A stretch of DNA of 64,000 bases, from positions 275,734,330 through 275,798,329 of the forward strand of contig NC_061510.1 of the NCBI RefSeq assembly GCF_022539505.1, written 5' to 3'. The number at the start of each line of letters is the position of its first letter. Positions within the stretch are counted from its first letter, which is position 1. Below are positions 35,324-48,119 of the stretch, piece by piece. A model generated the notes under the pieces. That model made no database searches and was not told where the DNA came from. It saw only the letters and a list, made by a program, of their open reading frames with translations. Source of the stretch: Lolium rigidum (lineage: Eukaryota; Streptophyta; Magnoliopsida; Poales; Poaceae). Both the position numbers and the translations under genes were made by a program.

Positions 35324-38300
35324 AGGGTTAACAAAAACTTTTCTATTTCAAAACCCTTTTCTAGTGTGTGAATGAATGAAATGCTTGTTAATGACATAAA
35401 TGTGTGTTTTAAGTCTTTCAATTTGTTTCTAAGCCCTAACCATGCAAGTAGGAAACAAAGAGAAACAATTTAGAAATAAAATAAAATAAAAAGAGAAGCA
35501 CATATAAGCCTATGGCTATAGTTAAAAATGAATGTCTATGACATGTTTTACTTTGTTAGAGGATTTGAACACATTAATAAACCCTACCTATTACTCACCC
35601 ACTCAATTTCAAAGTGAAACAAAAAGAAATAAAAATAAATTAAAATCTTCCATAGAGCTAAATATGAGTATTTGGCCAATTTGCAAAATGGATCCTGTGC
35701 CGTATATTTTTGGTTAGCAATGCTTGAACACCTCTCTATATCATTATATCATCACACAACACCATTTTGAGCAAAGCAAAAGTCAAACAAATCAAAAGAA
35801 AAATGAAAAACCCTAGGGCATATGATAATGGTAAAATCTGCCATTTTTAATATCATACCCACTTTGATCCATTTTATTAAGAGTTTCTTAAACCAAACCT
35901 TGCCAACTCTTTGCCCCTCATCCAAGACCTCATCAAGATGAACATTTTTCGTGTTGACCACATTGACCAAATCATTGACCATTGCTCACAATAGTCAATC
36001 CAAAATGCCACTTTAACACAAATTCTAGATTCCCCCAAATTATAAAATTTTCACAAATCAATTCCAAATCCCAAACCAATGCCACACATTGCTGCCCAAC
36101 ATCATTTAGAACACATCCATCATGAAAATTGATCAAAATTCATCACACATGAGACCATAGCAAATAATCAAATTAATGCCATAGAGTACAACCACTATTC
36201 CAACAACTATTCACACCTCACCCTCTCTCTCTCTTTGAGCTCATCCATAGTACCTTGTACCTCCAACCACCCACCATGACATCACTTAACTTTGACATCA
36301 TCAACATGAACCAAGATAAGCCAAGTACATGGCCTATGTCACACACACTTTTGCATAAATCAAATATGACCACCCTAGACCCCTCTCACCATGCACACCA
36401 TATCTAATAGATGTCTCTCAATCCCGTGAACACTACCATATCAGAGTTGACCCAAGGCACCCACTTGCATCATCCACGCCCAGCACATGCCAGGATCGGC
36501 ATGGACGCGCACGGTGACGTCCCAGAGCGCGACAGTGCACCACTTTGCCCCGTCGCCTCCCACCCTCTCTCACTCTCTCCTTGCCCCTGCATGATCTCCT
36601 CGACATCAGCAACACCGTAGACATGCTCACTGGCTCGCTAGAGCACTGTAGCCAACGCCACCGTCGCCGTCCTCCGCCACGGGTACGCCAGACATGACGA
36701 TCACCTGCAAGCCTCCGTCAACCCCTGTCCTCGCCGTGACGCGCGATAGCACCGCCTCGACGTCGCCTACAGGACGCAACCACTCCCTTGCCCCTTCGCC
36801 GCCCGTAGCGCCATCGCCACCATGACCTGCTCCGCACCTCCACGGCCACCACTCGCCACTATAAAAGTAGGCCGCCCGAGACGATTTCTTCACATCCTCG
36901 CGCTCCCCTCTTCTCACTCGCTCTCCTCGACCTCTTGCTGCACCACATTAGCCACCACGCCGCAATTTGGCCAGAGTCCACCGCTGCAGCAGCTCGACGA
37001 AGCCGACGATCCCGAGCACCCCTGGAGCCGCCGCGACCCTCCTTCGACTCGCCTCCGTCGACAACGCCGTTTGCCCTCCTCGTCGACCTTGCTGGATGCC
37101 GGTAAGCCGCCCATCGCGACCCCCTGGCCGCCGGTAGGGTTTGGTCTCCGGCGAGCTCAACTCGTGGACGGGGATGACCCTCAGCCGTCGATCCTCCTTT
37201 TAATCCGACGGCCCTCATCGCGTACCGCTTCGGGCTGGGGAAACACTGGCTGACAGTGGACCCCGCAGTCAGGCCCCTGTCATCCCGCGTGGCAGCTCAG
37301 CTGGGCTGGCCCGTTTAACCCTGTACAGCCCATGTCGTTTCCCGCCAGGCCCGTTTAATTCAAAAATCGAATTTTCGAATTATTCAATTTACTCACAGAT
37401 GCTGTTTTCAAAATTGAATAGAATAAAATCCACAAAACCAAATTTGACAAATTTTATATATTTGGAAAGCTTATCAAATTATCTACACAACCCCACTGGT
37501 CTCACCCTTAAATTGTTTGTAGAATTAAAGTGACAAAAATAACAAGGCAGGGACTTTTGCAACTTCAAACAATTATTAAAAATCAACCAAAAATGCTTTT
37601 GAGTTGATTCCAACTCTCAAAAATCATATTTCACATGGTCTATCAGAATATATAAAAATATGATATAGTTGTTTGTATGATCATGGTCTAGATTTGAAAA
37701 TGGCTCTAGGGCTAATTCTAGTCCATTTAAATTGATCTAAATAAATTATTAAATATTATGGGAGCTATTCTCTCATTTAAATCTTGTCTCCAATAACTCA
37801 ATATGAGGTAGGGACCATGGTCTATTAAATCTCATATTGAATTATTTGATGACCTTAAATAATTACTATGTTAGGATTAAATTGTATGAGGGTAGCACCT
37901 CATTTAAATTATTTTCCCAACTGATGATTATGAAGAAGTTGACCTTGGTCAACCTAACTCATATAGTATTAATTAAGGGAATTAAATCTGAACCAGATTC
38001 AATGAGAGGAAATTATTTCTCCAAAGAATTAAATAGCAATACTAAATAATATATTGTAATGAGAGGAAATTATTTTTTTGAAAGAAGAAAACAAAGTCAA
38101 CCAACATAATAATAATGTTGTGATGCTAGCCTAGCTTGTGTGACTCATGTGTGTGCTTAGCCTAGTGCTTAAGTTTTGTTTGGTGATGGTATGTATCGTA
38201 TTCATTTTTAGACGCTAGTACCGAGGAGTATCCAGAGGAGGAGGAGGTCTACTTCCAAGGAGAAGAAGACCACTTTGATCAATACACCAACCAAGGCAAG

Positions 38301-38802
38301 CTAATATTCTTGCAAAGTGCAAAGCTCTACAAGAGCAAGGCATCACCACATTTTGCTTTATGCTTAATGAGCCTATCCCAAGTTTTTACTTACAAGCTTT
38401 ATTGCTTTGTTTTATCAAAGTATTTTTTTTTTGATTCATGATTCACTTGGTATAGAGTAGAACAAGATCATCAAAGTTAGCCTATGGCAATCAAAACTAG
38501 CTAGCACCCCTCATGATTAGTTGCTAGTGCTAACAAATAAAATTGAATACTCTAGGTGGGAACATGTGAAATGAAATGACTTTGAAAACCTTGGAATGAT
38601 GATTCATTCTATTGAAAGATTTTGAAGGTGAATATGGCTGGTGAATGACATGGTGAACTTTACAAAAACTGATGGTTGGGTTCGGATGCGATACCATTCC
38701 AATTTACAAGTACCCCCACAATACCTAATTATGGGTAGGGCTTAACTGGAAGTTTATGTGTCTTAATATGGTTTCCCTCTAAACAAGCGTCATCGGGGTT
38801 AT

Positions 38803-41800
38803 TGTGGTGACCCTGCATACCACTGCATGTTGTAGTATGCCAGTCGTTGATATAACATTCACGAAGTACCATTCCGCAAATGTTACATCCCTCAGAGTAG
38901 TACAACAGAACATAGCAGGGTCCATAACTCATTCACATATTATTACAATTAACATACACATGTCGTCTTGGAGCTCCTCTTGGGTCCTAAGAGGAATACT
39001 CCTGGGTTCGAGGTGAACCCAACTTAACTTACAATACCAGAATTTCATTAAACTAAACATTTATTTCATCGAGCAGCTAAATACTAAGAGTTCGAGGCTG
39101 CTCGGTTACTACTACTAGCGGATATCCCTAGACTTGTTCTCCTCCGGAAGCCTCTCCGGATCCGTAGACGATGAGGTAGTCTACGCCCGCAACTCCTCCC
39201 GAGAGGTTCTGGTTCTTCGTAGCCGATGATCTCGGCTCCTTCATTGTTGTCGTAGTCCTCCTCCAGACGATTCAGACAATCTAAGCATGGGATTTAAGAG
39301 TGGTATGAGTACGAGCGTACTCAACAAGTTCATTATAGGTAAGAGGTGTTTAATGCACTAGCTACGATATTAGACCAGAAAGTCTAATATCAATGCAAGT
39401 TTTGATAAACATTTCTTCAAGAGATTGCTTTTATTTCAAAGAGCTATGTCCGTCAGCCTTCACCAATTTACTAGAACTTCATGGAGCTCCTTTCCGGCCG
39501 CGTTCGCAGTTCCTCAATCCCGGAACAGGGAGTGACGAGTCACGGTTCTTTACACTCGCAGAGGTGTGTTGCTTTACCCATAAGAGATCTTAACCTTGGT
39601 GCCAACCGGGCAGCTTTCCCGTCCACACTTCCTTCGGTGTGAGGCCCGGTATAAGGTCTAGCCAATCATGTTCCTCCGCTACCTCGAACACCCACCCTTT
39701 GTTGCATGCGCCGACCCACGGGTCCACGTCGGTCCCATTATTCCCGTAATTTCAGGGTGGACCCCGACCACGACAACAGTGCTGGGCTCTACCATACACT
39801 CCTACGCCGGTGGCTGCAACCCATCATAGACCGCAATACCGTGGGGACTTAAGGCTTCCCCAACCTACCTCTTGTTCTTCGAACGACAAGTGTCTACGGA
39901 CTGTGCCGTGGGGACTTAAGGCTTCCCCAGCCTACCGCTTGCCGCCGACAGATATAAGTGTCTACGGTAAAGCGCATCCGTTGATGAACGAGAGGTGGAA
40001 AAACTTTTGACTACTCCGTCCCACTCCGGATCTTATGGTTAACACGGGTATTACGGCACAAGAATCATCGGCGACATTTGTTGTTTAATCCTAGATGGAT
40101 ATAAACCCGTGCAATGGAACCTCCACCATACCAACACAATCCATGGTTCCATTGCCCACCACATAGTCATATTCATAGTTATGAAAGTAGTGGTTTTGAT
40201 TTTTGTGCAATAGTGATAACCATAATACTTTGCAAGTAATTTGATAAAAATACTCAAATGACATGAGCAAGTGATGAACTTGCCCGAACACCGCAAAGTT
40301 TTGCGGTTGGAAGGTGTGGACTGACCCTTGTCCTCTCGTCTCCGAAAAATAGCATCATTGTCCGATAAGGGCAATGGTTAAAGAAGCAATTATGCATGAT
40401 TCCATTTTTAGGGTTTGTTCCCCCCTTCCGATGTCGTTATTATTTCATGTAAGAGGTTAATACTAAGAATAATTTGGGAATACTTGATTTTAAGTAAAAT
40501 ACAACCTTGAATTGTTGTCAAGGTGTTTTTTTAAAATTCAAAAGAATTTATGGACTTATTTTCATTATTGAAAATAATCTAGGTGATTTAAATGATTATT
40601 TAAATCATCAAATTAAGACTTATTCATAATTATCTTCAAAAATCCTCTTTGATATTTTATTTGAATGGAGAATTTTATGCCGATTGATTTTCATATTTTT
40701 AATTATTTTTTTAGAGCCATATTCTATTTTATAAAATTCTTTGAAATTCTTACTTAAATGGTATTTTGGAAATGCCCAAATTGCCCTCGGGCCCACCTGT
40801 CAGGGTGAACCCGAGTGGGTTGGGCTCAACCCAGTTGGCCTGGTCCGGCCCACTCGGTCGCCCTCACTTCCCTTCTCTCTCCCTCGCGAACCCTAATCCA
40901 CGAGCTCCGGCGACGCATGTCGCCGCCGTCTTCTTCGATTTGTTCCGGCCATCTCCGGCCGTTGCCGCCGGCGAGGTGTGGCGCATCCGAACCGCCACTC
41001 GACGGCGATTCGGATCCACCGCGGCGATTCGTGCTCGTGCTGCTTGCTCGCTTTGCCCCCAACGCATCCGCGACACGGCCGTGGCGATTCCGGGCGATTC
41101 GTCGTCCGCCGATGATCCGGACGCCGCGCCGCGACGTGGCCGTGTGCCTCGCCGTGGTGGTGCTGCGGGCGTTTGCGCCCGGCGACGCCCGGCCCGGCTG
41201 CGGCCCGGCGCCGCCGTGTTAGGCCCGTGCCGCCGTGCCGCCATGGGCACGCTCGCGGTGCTCTGCTCCAGGTGTGTGTGCCTCCTTCTCTCCCGTCTTC
41301 TCTACCTCCTCTTCTTCCTCTGGTTGCCTTGGCCTCTACCTTGTTGTGCTACTTGCTACTGCCTACATGCGTATGCTGCTATGTGCTACTGCTATCTCTG
41401 TGTTCTAGCTTGTGCTGCTCTACTTGATTATCTGTGCATGCTTTTGTGCTTCCTAACTACTTCTGTTCATGTTGTGTCCCTGCTGTGGCCCTCCTGTAAT
41501 TGCTCATGAGCATCCATTGATGTTCATGGCCTTCTGGCTTGCTCCAGATATGATTACTGCCACTAGGGTATTTTGTGTGTGCAAAAATCTTGGCCTTGGC
41601 TTGATTATTATGCATGATCCTTGCATTATGCAAGTGCCAGTGCCACTGTGTGATGCTCATTGAGTTGTGATTCATAGGAATGTTCTATTGAGCATGACTG
41701 TTGGCTAGACAGCTTCATCCCTTGTTAGTGTGCTTCTGCATACAATTTATATTTCATATATTTGATTATCTGTGATGCAATGGTTGGTTAATTTGTGGCT

Positions 41801-43713
41801 TTGGATGATCCTATGATCACCAGGACTTACTGTTGGCTTATCAATTTATATGAATTCATTTCAATTGCTGCTTGTTGCTTGAGGATCTAGCTCCACACCA
41901 AATACTGGTGGTTGCTGTTGCTTGTGAAAGCAATACTGGTGGTTGATTAAAGGATTTGATACTCTGGATGCATCTGTGTGTGTTGTTTTATTTATTTATG
42001 CTTGTCAGTGAAGCTTGGCTTCCTTTTCCTGACAACCGACATGATCTACCTGATGCAGTAGTGATTGGGTGCATCCTATGCACTATATGGATGGAAACCA
42101 ACATGTGTTGGCACCTCCTGTGATGCATGAACTCCCTTGGAGTGATGATATGCCTCTCTTGTGGCTTTTCTGTGTGGCTAGGTAGTTGTGGTGACCCTAG
42201 CACTGCTTGGTGTGCTAGTAAAGGTTGCTCCTACCTCTTATGTATGCTGTTGAGCAATATTACTGGTAGTCAATCATGGGCTTTCAGTATATTTGATGTT
42301 GAAATGAAGATAGACATATAAATGTCTATATTCTGATGGTGTAGCTAGCTATAGGGTGCTAAGTGAATCTGTGTGGCTAGATAGGGATTAAATCCTTGTT
42401 GGATTTCTCTCGGTTGTCTCATCGTGTCTGACACATCCGAGTGTTCCCTGGATGATTTCCTTCTGGCTTTTCATTCTTTTTGCTTGCACCACATGGCTTG
42501 GTAGCCAGATGATGATACAAACAGGGTTTCTACCCTTTTCTGTTGCTATGATGTATGCATGTGCTTATGATATGAGCAAAACTGTGGCTTGCTCATGATT
42601 ATCTGTGTATACCTCACTCCAGCTCCTAGAAAGGTTGTTGGTGTAGAGGGTTTGCTTCTGTGATGATCTTATGCCTGCCCTGCTCCTCCTGACTTGTTGG
42701 TGATGCTTGGTTGATTTACGGTGATGGGGAATAGGTGAGACAGCTCTGGCTGTTCACCTGTTCTTGGTGTTCTTGAGCTGTTCTAGCTAGTTCTTACCCT
42801 GAAGCTTGTGTCGATGCTAATGACTAGGGTTTTTGGCTGGGAAAAGTCTTTATATGGCTGGCCCTAGCTTCTATGGTCGACAACACGGCCTGGCATGTGT
42901 TGGTGACTCCTCACTGTGTTGTGTGTGTGTGTTGCATGCACACAGCCTTGTGAGCAGGCTGTGTGTGTGTGTACACCAGATGCTTTGCACTTGGGCTTTG
43001 AGAGGATTGGCTCGGCAGAAACTTGATCATATCCTCTTCATTTCCATTATTTGCTAACCTGCCAAGTGGCAATGCCACTTGGCATAATTTCTTTCTTTGT
43101 TGTGCTTGTGTGCAGGAACAAAGTGATACCAAGATGATCTTCAAGCTCAAGATTAGATGATATTCACATTGTAGTATTTAGGATAGATTCATACTTGTAC
43201 TCTTATTTTATCTTCTTTTTCTATTTATCCCAATTTGTGTAATGTGTTGTAAGTAATTCCTTTATTTCAATTCTGAATATTGTAATTGACATTGTATCTT
43301 GTGTGATTATTAATAAAGCTCAAAGTTTCCCTAATGAGCTTTACTAAATAAATGTGATGTTTATATTCTTTGATTATTCATATTTGTTTAATGAATTACC
43401 TCAATTTTGAATTATGAGATATTCATATTATGTTTAAATTTGAAATTCAAAAGTTATTGTGTTTGAATTCAATCATGCAACTTAAGTTGTAATGCAATAC
43501 TCTTCTCTCTTCTCAAAACCCTAATTTAATTAGGTGAGTTACAAGTTTGTCGCACTCTCGAAACCCTAACCCTGTAAGGTGTCGAGAGAGAAACTTGTCC
43601 CCCTTCGATGCAGTTTTTGTTTAAAAGCGCGAAATTTCCCCAGAATTTACTATGCAATGCACATCCCTTTCTAAAATCTACCCCTCGATCGTCTCTAAAC
43701 CTGGGACATTACA
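38803..43713 (-). repeat. Y 3' LTR
   Basis: A 4.9-kb LTR. On the minus strand it starts TGTAATGTCCCAGG. It contains a tandem pair of about 75-bp units (near 39826-39960, CCGTGGGGACTTAAGGCTTC), a GC-rich block (40780-41270) with gene-like features on the plus strand, and a hairpin-forming inverted repeat near its start (43541-43598). Confidence 0.9.
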
Positions 43714-44098
43714 GCCTTTCCCCCTTAAAGAAAACTTCGTCCCGAAGTTGTGGTTGTAATACATGAACAGTTCGGGGTATGTTTTCCTCAGGTCTTCTTC
43801 CTTTTCCCAGGTGGCTTCCCTCTCGGGGTGATGCTTCCATTGTATCTTGCAATACTTGATCGCTTTATTTCTGAGTTGTTTCCAGCTTTCCTCGAGAATC
43901 TTGGCTGGCTTCTCGATGTAAGTCAAATCTGGTTGTAACTCGAGCTCTGCATGTGATATTGGCTCATCCGGGGTCTTTAAGCATTTCCTGAGTTGCGACA
44001 CATGGAATACATTGTGAACTTGTGCTAGCCTTCCCGGTAGATCCAATTCAAAGGCTAAACCTCGGTTCTGACTCAATATCTTGAAAGGTCCTATATAT
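43678..44098 (-). pseudogene. Y pol C-terminus: chromodomain
   Basis: Encodes the integrase tail (LPGRLAQVHNVFHVSQLRKC) and a chromodomain (IEKPAKILEESWKQLRNKAIKYCKIQWKHH, split here in description only). Chromodomains of chromovirus integrases are known to steer insertion to heterochromatin. The frame is offset by one base from the integrase part at 44105-44108 (CTCG where CTG fits). The frame runs through the polypurine tract and stops 36 bp inside the LTR. Confidence 0.8.
43714..43749 (-). other. Y polypurine tract and hairpin
   Basis: Minus strand: a hairpin with arms AACTTCG and CGAAGTT and loop GGA (43733-43749), then TTTAAGGGGGAAAGG, then the LTR. The hairpin lies inside the coding frame. 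Confidence 0.8.
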
Positions 44099-45881
44099 CT
44101 AGGACTCGAGCTTTCCTTTTACTCCAAACCTCTGAAGTCCTTTCATCGGGCTTACCTTAAGATATACCATGTCTCCAACTCGTGGCTCCCATGTTCTCCT
44201 CTTCTGATCAGCATAACTCTTTTGCCGACTTTGGGCTATCTTGAGCCTGTCTTTTATAATATCAATGATGTGTTGTTTTTCCTTGACATAATCAGGATTG
44301 AACTCCTTGCTTGCTCCGGCTTCATACCAACATATCGGTGATCTACACTTTCTTCCATAGAGAGCTTCAAATGGTGCCATCTTGATGCTACTTTGATAGC
44401 TATTATTGTATGAAAACTCTGCTAGTGGCAAGTGCTCTTCCCACGATCCTTCGAAGTCTAGGGCACAAGCCCTAAGCATATCCTCTAAGATCTGGTTGGT
44501 TCTCTCGGTTTGTCCACCGGTCTGTGGATGATAAGCGGTACTATAGTCTAACTTGGATCCTAAAGCTTCGTGAAGTTGCTTCCAGAATGCTGATGTGAAC
44601 ACGGATCCACGATCCGACACGATCTTCTTGGGCACTCCATGCTTACTCACAATCTCTTTGATGTAAAGATCGATGAGTTTCTCTCCTTTATCCTGCTGAT
44701 TTACCGCTAAGAAGTGGGCGCTCTTCGTCAACCGGTCCACGATTACCCATATCATGTCCTTCTTTTTATTAGTCATGGGTAGTCCGGTGATGAAATCCAT
44801 CCCTATTTCTTCCCATTTCCACTCTGGAATAGGTAAAGGTTGTAACTTCCCTGCCGGACTCTGGTGTTCAGCCTTCACTCTCTGGCAGGTATGGCATTCT
44901 GCCACATATTGTGCTATCTCCCTCTTCATATTATTCCACCAGAATAGTTCCTTTAAGTCCATGTACATCTTTGTACTTCCCGGATGTATTGAATATGGTG
45001 TTTGATGAGCTTCCCGGAGTATTACTTCCTTAATTTCAGCAATATCCGGAACGCAAATTCTTTTCTGGAACCATAATGATCCAGACTCTCCGCGGTGAAA
45101 TTCTGATGGTCTTCCCTCATCTATTCTCCTCATCTCCTCCATGATGAATGGATCATCCATTTGACCCATCATTATCACATTCTTCAGGTTGACATTCAAC
45201 TCATCGGCTACTTGCAACGCCGATAATCCTTCATGGGCTTCTTTCTCCCAAAGTTGTATTTGGGCTTGACTTATTTCCTTCCTCAACTCCGGTGATATTT
45301 CTTGTTCCACTCCTCCGGTACTCTTCCTACTCAGGGCATCTGCTACAACATTAGCCTTCCCTGGTGTGTAATTGATTGTCAGGTCATAATCTTTGATCAA
45401 TTCTAGCCATCTTTTCTGTCTCATGTTGAGTTCCTTCTGAGTGAAGAAATATTTGAGACTTTTATGGTCTGTATAGAGCTCACACTTAGCTCCATAAAGA
45501 AAATGTCTCCAAGTTTTGAGTGCAAATACGACTGCTGCTAATTCCAAGTCATGTGTTGGATAATTCACTTCATGAGGTCTGAGTTGTCTCGATCCATAAG
45601 ATATCACTTTTCGATCTTGCATGAGTACGCAACCCAATCCATGTTTGGATGCGTCACAGTACACGGTGTAATCCTTGCCAACTTCCGGAACTGCTAACAC
45701 CGGTGCTGTGGTGAGTTTCTCTTTTAGAGTTTGAAAACTCTTCTCACACTCATCAGACCATACAAATGGTGTATTCTTCCTTAACAACTTCGTCATTGGT
45801 CCTGCTATTTTGGAGAATCCTTCAATGAACCTCCGGTAATATCCTTCCATTCCGAGAAATCCTCGGATTTCCTTGACGATC
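44099..45881 (-). pseudogene. Y pol: RT thumb, RNase H, integrase
   Basis: A 583-codon open frame. It begins with the end of RT ([20 protein letters not shown]), then RNase H ([14 protein letters not shown] ... [16 protein letters not shown] ... [11 protein letters not shown]), and an integrase with an HHCC zinc finger (ending [12 protein letters not shown]) and the catalytic D,D,E triad ([26 protein letters not shown]). It joins the RT core across a one-base break at 45907-45910 (CTCG where CTG fits). Apart from that break and the one at 44105 the sequence looks functional. Confidence 0.88.
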
Positions 45882-46746
45882 TTAGGTGCTTCCCATTCTA
45901 GAACTGCTCGCTACCTTACTCGGGTTGACAGCGATTCCATCTTTGCTAATGACATGACCAAGAAATTCCACTTGATCTAGCCAAAATTCACACTTACTAA
46001 GTTTGGCATAAAGTTGATGTTCCCTTAGTGTTTGCAACACTAACCTCAAATGTTCGGCATGTTCTGCCTTGTTCTTGGAATATATCAGAATATCATCGAT
46101 AAATACGATGACAAACTTGTCTAGATATGGCATGAATATCTTATTCATGAGATTCATGAATATTGCTTGGGCATTGGTCAATCCAAAAGGTACTACGAGA
46201 TACTCATGATGTCCGTACCTCGAAACAAAGGCTGTTTTCGGAACGTCTTCCTTCTTGATCTTTATCTCGGTGATAACCGGATCTTAGATCAATCTTGGAA
46301 AAGACTCCCGCGCCTCTAACTTGATCAAATAGATCTTGTATTCTTGGAAGTGGATATTTGTTCTTGATTGTGACGTTGTTTAGATTCCTGTAGTCTCCGC
46401 ACATCCTTCTTCCTCCGTCTCTTTTATCTACGAAGATCACAGGTGATCCCCATGGTGAAACACTCTCCTGAATGAATCCCTTTTGTTCCAAGTCATCCAA
46501 TTGCTCCTTAAGCTCTTTCAACTCCTTAGGCCCCATCTTATATGGTGCTTTGGCAATCGGAGTTGTTCCTGGAATTAGGTCGATAGTGAATTCTATCTCC
46601 CTATCTGGTGGCATACCAGGTAATTCCGCAGGAAATACATCCTGGAATTCATTTACTACAGGTATATCCTCTAACTTCACCTCTTTCATGCGGTTCAACT
46701 GTAGCTCAACCTCGATCTGGGTATGTTTGTCTCCTTGGTAGATCAT
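45882..46746 (-). pseudogene. Y pol: reverse transcriptase core
   Basis: Two frames together cover the RT fingers and palm: [46 protein letters not shown], then [10 protein letters not shown] with the two catalytic aspartates (near 46090), [17 protein letters not shown]. The break between the two frames is at 46266-46269 (CTCG where CTG fits). Confidence 0.85.
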
Positions 46747-47079
46747 TCAACTTCCATCGGGGCTTTTCAAAGACACCGTCTTGCTCACACAGTCGATCAA
46801 TGCTCCATTAGCTTCCAACCAGTTCATACCAAGAATGACATCAATGTCCTTCATCGGTAAAATGAACAGGTCCGCGTCAAACGCGCACTTATTGATCATA
46901 ATGACTTGTTTTTGTTTGGCATGGGTTACTACTATCGTTCCCCCGCGGAAAGTATGGTTATGGGTGTATCTAACTTAGTGCAACTAATTCCATGTTTGAT
47001 GATGAATTGTTGAGAAATGAATGATGTAGTTGCACCAGTATCAAAAAGTACTTTGCCAGGATGAGTGAGTATCTGGAGC
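46747..47079 (-). pseudogene. Y aspartic protease, part 3' of Z insertion
   Basis: Encodes HPGKVLFDTGATTSF, the retropepsin DTGA motif, and the following core including [10 protein letters not shown] inserted just upstream of the protease start (GTACC duplicated); coding continues at 53927. Confidence 0.8.
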
Positions 47080-47084
47080 GTACC

Positions 47085-48119
47085 TGATGTAGCCCCGCCT
47101 ATCGTCGACACTACACCATGGCCAAGGAGTCCCCCAAGTGGACCAACAAGCGCAACCCCGCCTATCATCGACGCTACACCATGGCCAAGGAGTCCCCCAA
47201 GTGGACCAACAACACAAACCCCCGCAATATATGTCAAGGTGAACCCTTTCCTCTCTATGGTCGACCTCAACACCAACGTGAATGGTATGCTACCTCATGC
47301 CTATCATCATTGTGTCTATAGGTGCCGACATCGACAAGGACCAAGAGAGAAGGAACTCCCATGGTGCAAGGAAGAGGAGAAGAAGAAGGAAGAGGAAGAA
47401 GAGGCGGGAGGAAGAGGCCCGGCTCGGCCGGTCCGGGACCCGGTCAGACCGGACCCACAACCGGCCCGTCCGGTCCCTGGCCCGGTCAACCGGGCGCCCA
47501 ACCGGGCGCAGCTCCCTCGTACCGGGCGAAGACCGGAAACCTCGCAGTTTCCCGGTTTCCGACCGGTCGACCGGACCCAGGACCGGACAGCCCGGTCACA
47601 GGCCCGGTCAGACCGGACCCAAACCGGATCTGACGGGAATGACCCACCAAACGGCCCAAGTCGGTCCATCACTTACCTGTTCGGCCCAAGCTGCCTTGTA
47701 TGCCTATATAAGCACCTAGGTCACCCCCTTACCTCTTTAGACATGATTTAGGCTTAGATATGGATTTGAGCTTTGTCTCCCTAGGGTTTCATCCCCTTTG
47801 TATCAAGGCTACCCTTGTTGGATGATTGGACTTGTGAGTGTGAGATTCTAGTGCCACCCACTCTCTCTCCCACTCCTTGATTCATCTCCCTCACCGATCT
47901 CTCACTCCGGGATTCTACCGCGCGTCTCTCCCGGGTTGATTCTATTGGCGTGGTCCATCGAGCCACGGGGGTAAGTATCGATTGTATCGGGTTGGTGTGC
48001 GTGCGTGAGTTCTTCGTGTTCTTCGTGTTCATCGTGTTCCTCGCGCTCTCCCTCTCTCCCTCCTTGGATTTCGGGTCAACCGCAAGATCGGGCCACACAC
48101 GGGGTCTTAGACCTCATCA
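47085..48119 (+). repeat. Z 5' LTR
   Basis: Starts TGATGTAGCCCC. Holds two copies of a 63-bp tandem unit (47096-47221), an A/G-rich stretch, a CCGG-rich block (about 47420-47640), and a TATA box (47705-47711). Confidence 0.9.

Noticed and set aside
40766..41509. 247-codon frame in the Y LTR as a protein gene
   Set aside because: Low-complexity Arg/Ala/Pro product from a GC-rich block; the two LTR copies differ by frame-changing indels, so no coding constraint.
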